The position numbers and the translations under genes are program-made. From Gammaproteobacteria bacterium (GTDB lineage: Bacteria > Pseudomonadota > Gammaproteobacteria > Xanthomonadales > Wenzhouxiangellaceae), in assembly GCA_018819105.1 (NCBI GenBank), contig JAHJQV010000045.1:1-64000 (forward strand): a stretch of DNA of 64,000 nt, written 5' to 3'. The notes beneath the pieces are model-generated. The model saw only the letters and a program-made list of their open reading frames with translations, did no database searches and was not told the DNA's origin. Each line of letters begins with the position of its first letter. The first letter of the stretch is position 1. Shown one piece after another: positions 24,356 to 31,817 of this stretch.

Positions 24356-25439
24356 AGGCATTCTGCAGATGCTGCGCAAGCGCCCACTCGATGTGTTCGC
24401 GCAGCATTGCCGAAGGGTGTTCGCGGCGTTGCTGCAGCGCAGACACCACGGCCGATGAGCTTGGTGCGTTGCCCAGTGCCACAGCCAGGTTGCGCAACCA
24501 GTGCAGGTGATCAATGCGGCGGATTGCGGTGCCGGCGGTGGCTTGCAGGAACTGCGCTTCTGACCAACCAAACAGCTCCACCAGCTTCGGTGCATCCAGC
24601 TGTTCCCTTGGTGTGAACGCCTGCTCCTGACTGTAGCGGGCGAATTTGTTCCACGGACACACGGCCAGGCAATCGTCGCAGCCGAACACATGGTTGCCGA
24701 TGGCGTGCCGGTACTGCAGCGGGATGCTGCTGCGGTGTTCGATGGTCAGATAGGAGATGCATTTGCGCGCGTCCAGCTGATAGGGGGCGGTGATGGCGGC
24801 GGTGGGGCAGACGTCGATGCATTGGCGACAACTGCCGCAGTGATCCGTGGCCGGCTGGTCGCGTGGCAGCATCAGGGTGGTGTAGATCTCGCCAAGAAAA
24901 AACCAGTTGCCGGCCTTGCTGTGCAGCAGATTGGTATGTTTGCCGATCCAGCCCAGCCCGGCTTTCTGGGCGAACACTTTTTCCATCACCGGCGCAGAGT
25001 CGACAAAGGCGCGATGATTGCCGCCGGCTGCGGCGGTGATTCTGGCCGCCAGCCGTGCCAGCCGCTTGCGCATCAGCTTGTGGTAGTCGCGCCCTGCGGC
25101 ATAGCGGGAAATGTGTCCGCCATCAGCCTGCTGCTGCAGTTGCTGCGGGGCAGTGGCCTCGGCACGCAGATAATCCAGACGCACACAGATCACGCTGTTG
25201 ACGCCGGCATGCAGTAATTCCGGTTGCAGGCGCAAGGCGGCATGTCGCTGCATCCAGGCCATGCTGCCATGGCGACCCTGCTGCAGCCACTGCTCCAGGT
25301 AGGCGCCATGCTGCCCAGGATCAGGATCGGTGATGCCGGTGGCATTAAAGCCCAACTCCCGGCTCCATGCCATGATCTGCTGTTTCAGCTGCATGGCAGA
25401 ATTCCTGGTCGCGGCTTCGGCAGTCGGCTGATCAGACAT
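24354..25439 (-). CDS. queG: Epoxyqueuosine reductase
   Basis: QueG carries out the last step of queuosine synthesis in tRNA, reducing epoxyqueuosine with cobalamin and two [4Fe-4S] clusters. The 361-residue protein has the N-terminal cobalamin-binding domain, the ferredoxin-like cluster motif CGSCRQCIDVCPTA, the second cysteine set in CDDCLAVCPWNKFA, and a C-terminal HEAT-like extension. Its start codon is only 11 bases from the divergent nnr start, so the two genes must share overlapping promoter DNA. The frame, length and motifs are all ordinary for gammaproteobacteria. Confidence 0.96.
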   Translation of the reverse strand: MSDQPTAEAATRNSAMQLKQQIMAWSRELGFNATGITDPDPGQHGAYLEQWLQQGRHGSMAWMQRHAALRLQPELLHAGVNSVICVRLDYLRAEATAPQQLQQQADGGHISRYAAGRDYHKLMRKRLARLAARITAAAGGNHRAFVDSAPVMEKVFAQKAGLGWIGKHTNLLHSKAGNWFFLGEIYTTLMLPRDQPATDHCGSCRQCIDVCPTAAITAPYQLDARKCISYLTIEHRSSIPLQYRHAIGNHVFGCDDCLAVCPWNKFARYSQEQAFTPREQLDAPKLVELFGWSEAQFLQATAGTAIRRIDHLHWLRNLAVALGNAPSSSAVVSALQQRREHPSAMLREHIEWALAQHLQNA

Positions 25440-25470
25440 ATAATGTTTCCATGAGCATGGCTACATTATA
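25439..25470. promoter_or_regulatory. Face-to-face -10 boxes between queG and nnr
   Basis: A perfect TATAAT on the plus strand (25439-25444) would start transcription at or next to the nnr ATG (25451), giving a leaderless or near-leaderless mRNA. A perfect TATAAT on the minus strand (25465-25470, inside nnr) would give queG a leader of about 19 bases. Matching -35 boxes are weak on both strands. No ribosome site is visible before nnr. Confidence 0.5.
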
Positions 25471-27070
25471 TACGTCAGCACAAATGCGGCAGATGGACCA
25501 ACGGCTGGCAGCGGCGCGCGCTGTGCCCACCTTCACCTTGATGCGGGAAGCCGCCCAGGCTGCATTGCGGGTACTGCGCGCCAACTGGCCGCAGGCGGGC
25601 AGGGTGCTGATCATGACCGGTGGCGGCAACAACGGCGGTGACGGCTGGATGCTGGCGGCGCTGTTGCAGCAGGCTGCCCTTCTAGTCAACGAGCAGCCGG
25701 TGGTGGTTCAGGTCATCGCCTGCAGCGACCCGGCGGCCCTCAGCGGGGATGCGGCAGAGGCCTTTGCCTGCGCCGATCGCGCCGGTGTCGCCTGGCAAGC
25801 TTATGCCGCCGCCACACTGCCGGAGCAGTGTGAGCGCGCAGATGTGCTGGTCGATGCCATGCTGGGTACCGGTCTCAGTGGTGCCTTGCGCGCGCCACTG
25901 GATGAGGTGGTACGACAGCTCAATGCGGCTGGCAAACCGCTGCTGGCGATCGATGTGCCGACCGGTCTGCAGGCCGACACCGGCTGGGTAAACGGTGTCG
26001 CGTTGCGCGCTGACATTACCGTGACCCTGGTTGCGCCCAAGCGCGGCCAGTTTACTGCCGATGGTCCTGATCACTGCGGTCGACTGGTGCTGGACGATCT
26101 CGGCTGGCAGCAGCACAGCGCCGCCATTCAGGCGCAGTCGCCATCGCTGCAACAGGACACGGTGGCACTGCTGGATCGCAAACTGTTGCTGCAGTTGCCG
26201 GTGCGGCGCAGCAACAGTCACAAGCACGATTACGGTCGTGTGCTGGTGATTGCCGGGCAGCCCGGCATGGCCGGAGCCGGACTGCTCAGCGCCACCGCCG
26301 CGCTGCGCAGTGGTGCCGGGCTGGTGGTGCTGGCGACCCATGCTGCCCATGCTGCCGACCTGCATGCTGCCCAGCCTGAGCTGATGATCAGTGCCATCCC
26401 GGCGTCGACAGCTGATCTCCACGCCGCGCTGAGCGTTGAGCTGCAGGCGGCCGATGCGGTGGTGTTCGGGCCGGGTATCGGCCGCGATGACTGGGCGGGT
26501 GTTTGCTGGCAGGCGGTGCAGCAGGAAATTGCACGGCGCGCCATGGCGCTACCGCTGGTGGTCGATGCCGATGGTCTGTACTGGCTGCAAAAACAGCCGC
26601 TGACAGCCGCCATGGCTGCGCGCATGCGTGAGCAGCTGATGCTGACCCCGCACAGTGGTGAAGCCGCCCGCCTGCTCGACTGTGCTGCCAGTGAGGTGCA
26701 GCAGCAGCGTTTCGAGCAGGCCCGCGCACTCGCCCGGCGCTGGCAGGCGCTGGTGGTGCTGAAGGGCAACGGCAGCATTGTGGCCACAGCAGACGGCACG
26801 CTGGCACTGTGTGCCGCCGGACATCCCGGCATGGCGACCGCCGGCAGTGGCGATGTGCTCAGCGGCATCTGTGCCGCCTTGCAGGCTGCCCGCGAACAGC
26901 CTGGGCAGGCAGCCACTGCGCTGGCACCGCGCTTGCGCCTTGCCGCCGCCGTGCTGGCGCATGCGCTGGCGGCCGAACATGCGTTGGCGGTCAGTGGGCC
27001 CAACCGGCGCGGCGGTGCCGGCATGCTGGCCACGGACATCGTGCAGGCATTGCCCCAGGTGCTGGCATGA
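25451..27070 (+). CDS. nnr: Bifunctional NAD(P)H-hydrate epimerase / ADP-dependent NAD(P)H-hydrate dehydratase
   Basis: This fused repair enzyme converts hydrated NAD(P)H back to NAD(P)H. The N-terminal YjeF_N epimerase (about 1-215) has TGGGNNGGDGW (about 57-67) and DAMLGTGLSG. The C-terminal carbohydrate-kinase-like dehydratase (about 240-535) has the GPGIGRD region, LTPHSGEAARLL, VVLKGNGSIV and the catalytic AGSGDVLSGI motif. Its 539 residues are normal for the fusion. A second ATG two codons in is possible. The stop overlaps tsaE (ATGA), in the conserved queG-nnr-tsaE-amiB arrangement. Confidence 0.96.
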   Translation: MSMATLYTSAQMRQMDQRLAAARAVPTFTLMREAAQAALRVLRANWPQAGRVLIMTGGGNNGGDGWMLAALLQQAALLVNEQPVVVQVIACSDPAALSGDAAEAFACADRAGVAWQAYAAATLPEQCERADVLVDAMLGTGLSGALRAPLDEVVRQLNAAGKPLLAIDVPTGLQADTGWVNGVALRADITVTLVAPKRGQFTADGPDHCGRLVLDDLGWQQHSAAIQAQSPSLQQDTVALLDRKLLLQLPVRRSNSHKHDYGRVLVIAGQPGMAGAGLLSATAALRSGAGLVVLATHAAHAADLHAAQPELMISAIPASTADLHAALSVELQAADAVVFGPGIGRDDWAGVCWQAVQQEIARRAMALPLVVDADGLYWLQKQPLTAAMAARMREQLMLTPHSGEAARLLDCAASEVQQQRFEQARALARRWQALVVLKGNGSIVATADGTLALCAAGHPGMATAGSGDVLSGICAALQAAREQPGQAATALAPRLRLAAAVLAHALAAEHALAVSGPNRRGGAGMLATDIVQALPQVLA

Positions 27071-27591
27071 CTGCTGCGGAGCAGCCAGCGACAGCCGCTG
27101 GCCAGACACCTGCGGTGGTGGACATCTCGACAGTAGACATCTCGACTCTGGCGGCGACTGCGCGACTGGCGCAGACGCTGGCGCAGCAGGCATCCTGGTT
27201 GCGCGGCAAGGTGGTGTATCTGTATGGCGATCTCGGTGCCGGAAAGACCACGCTGGTGCGGTTTCTGCTGCAGGCGTTGGGCGAAACGGGCAAGGTGAAA
27301 AGCCCGACCTATGGGCTGATGGAGTGCTATCAGCCGGCCAACTGCCCGCAGCCGGGGATGAAAATCCTGCATCTGGATCTGTATCGGCTGCAGGATCCGG
27401 AAGAGCTGGAATACCTGGGTTTGCGTGACCTGCTGGATGCCGACACGTTGCTGCTGGTGGAATGGCCGCAACGCGGTGCCGGTGTGCTGCCAGCACCTGA
27501 TGCTACCATCCGGCTGTCACAAGCAGCCGATCAACGCAGTGCCGAGATACACCCTCAGGCCCTGGCAGCGGCGGCTTCAGCGCGCACATAA
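27067..27591 (+). CDS. tsaE: tRNA t6A37 biosynthesis ATPase TsaE
   Basis: TsaE works with TsaB, TsaC and TsaD to make N6-threonylcarbamoyladenosine at position 37 of ANN-decoding tRNAs. From the ATG at 27067 (overlapping the nnr stop) it is 174 residues. The Walker A is GDLGAGKTT (54-62), followed by KSPTYGLMECY and HLDLYRL, and by VEWPQRG near 140. The N-terminus is about 20 residues longer than usual and contains a small tandem duplication (DIST-VDIST, from a 15-base repeat). A longer upstream reading exists inside nnr but is not family-like. Confidence 0.95.
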   Translation: MTAAEQPATAAGQTPAVVDISTVDISTLAATARLAQTLAQQASWLRGKVVYLYGDLGAGKTTLVRFLLQALGETGKVKSPTYGLMECYQPANCPQPGMKILHLDLYRLQDPEELEYLGLRDLLDADTLLLVEWPQRGAGVLPAPDATIRLSQAADQRSAEIHPQALAAAASART

Positions 27592-27719
27592 CTTGAGTAT
27601 TCATTTTAGGTAAATGTCATAGCTTACGGATTTACATATAAAAAATTAAAAAATAAAGCTTGATTATTGGATCGGATTTCGGCAACATAGAAGCTGCGAT
27701 GTTGCGATGTGGGAACGTC
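27592..27719 (+). promoter_or_regulatory. AT-rich promoter region before amiB
   Basis: This stretch is far richer in A and T than anything around it, with A-tracts at about 27640-27656. A possible sigma-70 pair is TTTACA (27631-27636) and TAAAGC (27654-27659) with a 17-base spacer. The A-tracts could act as curved DNA. It suggests that amiB has its own promoter despite following tsaE closely. Confidence 0.4.
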
Positions 27720-29024
27720 ATGATCAAAATCATGCGAAAAATCAGTTGTTTGCTGCTGCTGGCGGGGTTTTGCTTCCCGGCCATGGCCGCAGACATTGAA
27801 GATTTTCGCATCTGGTCGGGCCCGGACAAGACCCGTGCCGTGCTGGATCTGAACGGTCCGGTGGAGCATCAGTTGTTCACCCTGCAGAACCCGCCGCGTG
27901 TCGTTATCGACATTCCCCGCGCTGGCCTGAATGCCGAATTCGTGCTGCCATCCAGCCGTTCGGCTGGTCCACTCAGCCGCATCCGTCATGGTGTGCGTGC
28001 CAACGACACGCTGCGCGTGGTGTTTGATCTGAACGACGACGTCAAGCCGAAAAGCTTTCTGCTCAATCCGGTCGCGGGCCATGGTCATCGTCTGGTCATC
28101 GATCTGTTCCCGTTGCAGGAAAACGAAGTCATCGCTACGCCGACCTGGGAACCCAACCCCGAACGTCAGGTGATAGTCGCCATTGACGCCGGCCACGGCG
28201 GTGAAGATCCAGGTGCCATCGGTCCGCATGGCGTGCGCGAGAAGGAAGTCACCCTGCAGATTGCCCGTCGTCTGCATCAGGAGCTGACCGCCATGCCCGG
28301 CATCAGCAGCTTTCTGGTGCGTGATGGCGATTACTACATCGAGCATCGCCAGCGCTATGAGGCGGCCCGTGCCCGTCGTGCCGATCTGTTTGTTTCCATT
28401 CACGCCGATGCCTTCAAGACGCCGCGCCCGAGTGGCAGTTCGGTGTACATCCTGTCGCGCAACGGTGCCAGCAGTGAGGCGGCGCGCCTGCTGGCCAACA
28501 GCGAAAACCGTGCCGATGAAATCGGTGGCGTCTATCTGGGGGACAAGGAGGACACCGTGCGCACGGTAATTCTGGAGCTGTCGCAGTCAGGTACCCTGCA
28601 GGCCAGCGATCAGGCCGCTGACAGTCTGCTTGGCTCGCTCAAGACCATCGGCAAGGTGCACAAGGATCACGTTGAGCGGGCCAATTTTGCCGTGCTGCGT
28701 TCGCCTGATGTACCCAGCGTGCTGGTGGAAACCGCTTTCATCAGCAATCCGCAGGAAGAGGCCCGGCTGCAAGACCCTGCGCATCAGGCGCGTCTGGCAA
28801 AAGCCATGGCCGCAGGCATTGAGCAGCATTTCCACAACCAGCCGCCACCTGGCACCTGGATTGCCAACCATCGGCGACCCAGCCGCCACATCGTCTCGCG
28901 TGGCGACACCCTGGGTGCCATTGCCAATCACTACCAGACCAGCGTGTCCAGCCTGCGCCAGGCCAATGGGCTGCGCAGTGACAACATTCTGGTCGGCACG
29001 GTGCTGGTGATTCCCAGCACCTGA
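27720..29024 (+). CDS. amiB: N-acetylmuramoyl-L-alanine amidase with AMIN and LysM domains
   Basis: This periplasmic zinc amidase cuts the stem peptide from peptidoglycan during daughter-cell separation. From ATG 27720 (behind GGGAA) it has 434 residues: signal peptide (about 1-24), AMIN domain (about 28-125), Amidase_3 (about 155-375) and a C-terminal LysM (HIVSRGDTLGAIANHY to about 432). Zinc ligands are visible in DAGHGGEDPG, the Glu of EKEVTLQIA and SIHADAF, and the catalytic Glu in VETAFISNP. The gene order after tsaE matches amiB of E. coli, but mutL does not follow; a mobile element and an M49 gene do. Confidence 0.95.
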   Translation: MIKIMRKISCLLLLAGFCFPAMAADIEDFRIWSGPDKTRAVLDLNGPVEHQLFTLQNPPRVVIDIPRAGLNAEFVLPSSRSAGPLSRIRHGVRANDTLRVVFDLNDDVKPKSFLLNPVAGHGHRLVIDLFPLQENEVIATPTWEPNPERQVIVAIDAGHGGEDPGAIGPHGVREKEVTLQIARRLHQELTAMPGISSFLVRDGDYYIEHRQRYEAARARRADLFVSIHADAFKTPRPSGSSVYILSRNGASSEAARLLANSENRADEIGGVYLGDKEDTVRTVILELSQSGTLQASDQAADSLLGSLKTIGKVHKDHVERANFAVLRSPDVPSVLVETAFISNPQEEARLQDPAHQARLAKAMAAGIEQHFHNQPPPGTWIANHRRPSRHIVSRGDTLGAIANHYQTSVSSLRQANGLRSDNILVGTVLVIPST

Positions 29025-29056
29025 GCCGCTGGTCGCCGCCGACTTCTCGCAAGCTA

Positions 29057-29330
29057 GTATACCCCGCCGGAAATACTGTGACATTCAGAGCATACCTGAG
29101 GCTGCAGTACAGACGCGAATCGTAGTGTCTGGGCAGTCAATGGCAAGCCCTTGACAAGGATTGCAACGCCGTAATGCAGCTTCAGGGGCGCTCCCGCAGG
29201 GCGAGCCGGAAAGCACTCATCCGCTGTGTTATGGCTCTTGGCCATGGAATGACCATGACCTGCGAGCCATGCCTTGCGGCTAAGCGCTTTCCGATTCGCT
29301 GAACGTTACAGTATTTCCGGCGGGGTACAC
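29057..29330. mobile_element. MITE-A copy 2 (274 bp)
   Basis: This copy has the same length and orientation as the one at 6823 and differs at 14 of 274 positions. TA dinucleotides flank both ends (29055-29056 and 29331-29332), the expected 2-bp target duplication of an IS630/mariner-like event. The left end has one substitution (GTATACC instead of GTGTACC). The internal hairpins are kept; the C-to-T change in the right arm of the first hairpin leaves a G-U pair in plus-strand RNA. The last base of the element plus the TA forms the TAG stop codon of the minus-strand gene that follows. Confidence 0.87.
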
Positions 29331-31099
29331 TAGTGCTCTGCAGTTGACAGTCGGGCAGCCGCTTCCGTTAGTCCGGCGGTTTCGATGCCCTGCTCAAACA
29401 CGATGTCCACGGCGATGTCGCGTGCCGCCAGTCGCTGCAGATCCTGTTTCAGATCGGCGGGAATGCTGCCCTGATCCTTCAGCAAAGCAGTGGCGGTGGG
29501 GTGATCACCATCGCCCTGGATGGTCAGAATCAGCCGGCTCAGGTTTTCACTGGCGGCAGCAAAGCGCTGCGGGTCGATGCGGTATAGACCGCTGTCTGCA
29601 TCGCGGCTGAAGGCGCCCTGCTCGCGGAAGAAGTTGAAGCGCACCAGGTTGGCCTGACCGTGGGCGCTGGATGAGCCAAACCGTACCGAACGGAAAATGC
29701 TGGCGAGGAAGGTCACGTAATTGTCCATCAACTCGCCGTCGCTGATCTCATCGCGCTGGCGCAGCTGTTCAATCATGTACAGGCCCAGCACGTCGGCCTT
29801 GCCTTCTTCCAGCCATGAGGCATGCTCACGCAGCGCCTCACGCACGCTGCCGTTGTTGTTGATGGTGTTCTTGATGCCCAGTCCATGCGCCACCTCATGA
29901 AACATGGTGTTGGCAAAAAACGCATCAAAGGTGACGTGCTCGCGCTGATCGGCAGCGATCAGCTGGTCAGCAATCGGCAGCAGGATCTGGTCGAATTTCG
30001 CGCGCATGGCATTCTTTAATTGCAGCCGACGGGTGCCTTTCTGCAGCTGCACGCGCTCGTCGTTGGGCAGGTTGATGGCAATGGTCTTGGAGCCGGCATT
30101 GCTGTGGCCAGCGTAGTAGATCACATCATACGCCCCCAGGTCGGCATCACTGCCCGGTGACTCCTGCTTGTAGACATCGGCCACCGGCAGACCGCGCTGC
30201 AGTTCCGGCAGGTAATCGGCAAACCGCGCCAGCCGCTCACTCCAGTCCAGATCCTTGATCAGTACATACGCCTCGTAAGCGGCCCGGTAGCCGAACAACT
30301 GGTCTTCATAGGTTTCGATCGGACCGTACACCAGTTCGATGGGGTTGTCCTTCATCTCCATCCAGGCCATGTCACTGGCCAGGTAATCGTCGCTGAGTAT
30401 GGCCTCGGCGCGCATACGCAGATAATTGGCAAAGGCCTGGTTGTCGGCCAGCTCGGCGGCATCGCGCAGACAGTCAGCCGCGCGTGCCAGTTCATCCGCC
30501 CACACGGTGTGGTATGGCAGCAGACTCAGCGCGCCGCGCTCATCGCGCCGCACCAGTGAATACAGGCCGGTCTTGCCGGGCTGATCCCAGTCCTCGAACT
30601 CCTGTTTGCTCATGTCGGCGGGATAGAAGCGCGCGCCGGGCGGTTTTGCGCCGACATCACGCAGGAACGGGCGGTCGCCGTCAAGACGGTCCCAGGGGCC
30701 GTAGTTGATGTCGGCAAAACGCCGCAGCCCGGCATCGTCGATGTCCGTCAGCAGCGCATCGCGATCGCCCCAGGCCTGCGCCCAGAACAACTGATCCATG
30801 ATCCTGCTGGCCTCGATCAGCTTCACCAGCAGCTGCTGCTGGCGCAGGCTGAGATGGCTAAGATCCGCCTGCAGCTTGAACGGCGCATAGATGTCCAGGC
30901 GCGCCGGATCAAAGTTTGCTGCCATCTGTGCCGGCCTGGCCGCAGCGGACTCGTTCTCGCGCGCGCTGGCATCGCTGTCGGTAGCAGCCGGCGCGGCGTC
31001 TGGTGCGGTGGGCGGTTCCGGCTGCTGCTGGCAGCCGTTCAACATGGCTGCGACAGTCAGCAGCAGGGCAAAGATGGGAAGACGTGACAGTGAGGGCAT
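29330..31099 (-). CDS. M49 (dipeptidyl-peptidase III-like) zinc peptidase, lipoprotein
   Basis: The 589-residue protein begins with a lipoprotein signal (lipobox LNGC, lipidated C23) and a Pro/Ala/Asp/Ser-rich linker to about 60. The catalytic domain has HEVAH (401-405) and EEGKAD (431-436), which correspond to the HExxGH and EECRAD motifs of DPP III. The zinc motif is thus the five-residue HExxH form, as reported for some bacterial DPP III proteins. The likely role is cutting dipeptides from short peptides at the cell envelope. Its stop codon TAG is formed by the edge of MITE-A, so the original C-terminus may have been altered. MITE-B lies just upstream. Confidence 0.82.
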   Translation of the reverse strand: MPSLSRLPIFALLLTVAAMLNGCQQQPEPPTAPDAAPAATDSDASARENESAAARPAQMAANFDPARLDIYAPFKLQADLSHLSLRQQQLLVKLIEASRIMDQLFWAQAWGDRDALLTDIDDAGLRRFADINYGPWDRLDGDRPFLRDVGAKPPGARFYPADMSKQEFEDWDQPGKTGLYSLVRRDERGALSLLPYHTVWADELARAADCLRDAAELADNQAFANYLRMRAEAILSDDYLASDMAWMEMKDNPIELVYGPIETYEDQLFGYRAAYEAYVLIKDLDWSERLARFADYLPELQRGLPVADVYKQESPGSDADLGAYDVIYYAGHSNAGSKTIAINLPNDERVQLQKGTRRLQLKNAMRAKFDQILLPIADQLIAADQREHVTFDAFFANTMFHEVAHGLGIKNTINNNGSVREALREHASWLEEGKADVLGLYMIEQLRQRDEISDGELMDNYVTFLASIFRSVRFGSSSAHGQANLVRFNFFREQGAFSRDADSGLYRIDPQRFAAASENLSRLILTIQGDGDHPTATALLKDQGSIPADLKQDLQRLAARDIAVDIVFEQGIETAGLTEAAARLSTAEH

Positions 31100-31149
31100 G
31101 TAGGTGTACCGGTTTGAACGAAACCGTCATTCTACAATGCTGACGCCAA

Positions 31150-31336
31150 CTAGCCCGCATTATTCATGAACCTGACTACTGCGATGCCTCCAGCCCGCGC
31201 ATCTGCGGCGTTTTGCTCGGTCACGAATCCTCAACGTACTGTTCAAGTACGCCTGCGGTTCGTTCGGTCGCGAAACACCACAGCTACACGTTCTGGCAGC
31301 ATCTCGTTACGTCAATTCATGAATAATGCGGGCTAG
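31150..31336. mobile_element. MITE-B (187 bp)
   Basis: The ends form a perfect 21-bp inverted repeat beginning CTAGCCCGCATTATTCATGA. A TA near each end is consistent with a TA target duplication. The interior has the hairpin CGTACT-GTTCA-AGTACG (31235-31251), flanked by imperfect direct repeats (TTGCTCGGTCACGAA and TTCGTTCGGTCGCGAA). No gene is encoded. It occupies most of the 301-base gap between the divergent M49 and fmdB genes, so it may contribute to or separate their promoters. A solitary end of the same type is at 52634, and a related element is at 17841. Confidence 0.8.
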
Positions 31337-31400
31337 TGTCGTGCCGGAATGACCACATATCGGGCATCAGGTTACAATAGTCATCTTTCGGTGAGCCAAC

Positions 31401-31787
31401 ATGCCAATCTACGAATACCAATGCAAAGCCTGCGGCGAAAAAATGGAAAAGCTGCAGAAAATCAGTGATCCGGTATTGCTCGATTGCCCGCTGTGCGGTA
31501 AGCCGGCGCTGCAGAAAATGGTCACTGCAGCCGGTTTCCGCCTGAAAGGATCGGGCTGGTACGAAACCGACTTCAAGACCGAAGGCAAGCGCAATCTGGC
31601 TGGAGATCAGGAATCTTCCGACACCGCTTCTGCTGGCAGCAAAGCCACAGCGGACAAGTCTGCCAGCGCGAGCAAACCCGCCGCCGCCAAGGCAGCCGGC
31701 AGCGACAGCAAAAAAGCCAAACCAGCCAGCGCCAGCAAGCCTGGCGGCAAGACCGATGGCAAAGGCGAAAGCCCGGCCGCAAGCTGA
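31401..31787 (+). CDS. FmdB-type zinc ribbon protein with charged tail
   Basis: This 128-residue protein starts MPIYEYQCKACGEKMEKLQ with CxxC pairs C8/C11 and C29/C32, forming the zinc ribbon of the FmdB putative regulatory family, and includes the usual GFRLKGSGWYETDF ending. The last 60 residues are a low-complexity Ala/Ser/Lys tail that is probably disordered and may bind nucleic acid. The function of the family is not established. It sits 30 bases ahead of aspS, a common pairing in proteobacteria, and they are likely co-transcribed. Confidence 0.9.
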   Translation: MPIYEYQCKACGEKMEKLQKISDPVLLDCPLCGKPALQKMVTAAGFRLKGSGWYETDFKTEGKRNLAGDQESSDTASAGSKATADKSASASKPAAAKAAGSDSKKAKPASASKPGGKTDGKGESPAAS

Positions 31788-31817
31788 ACCCACCCCGATA
31801 TACAAGGAATCCTGACT

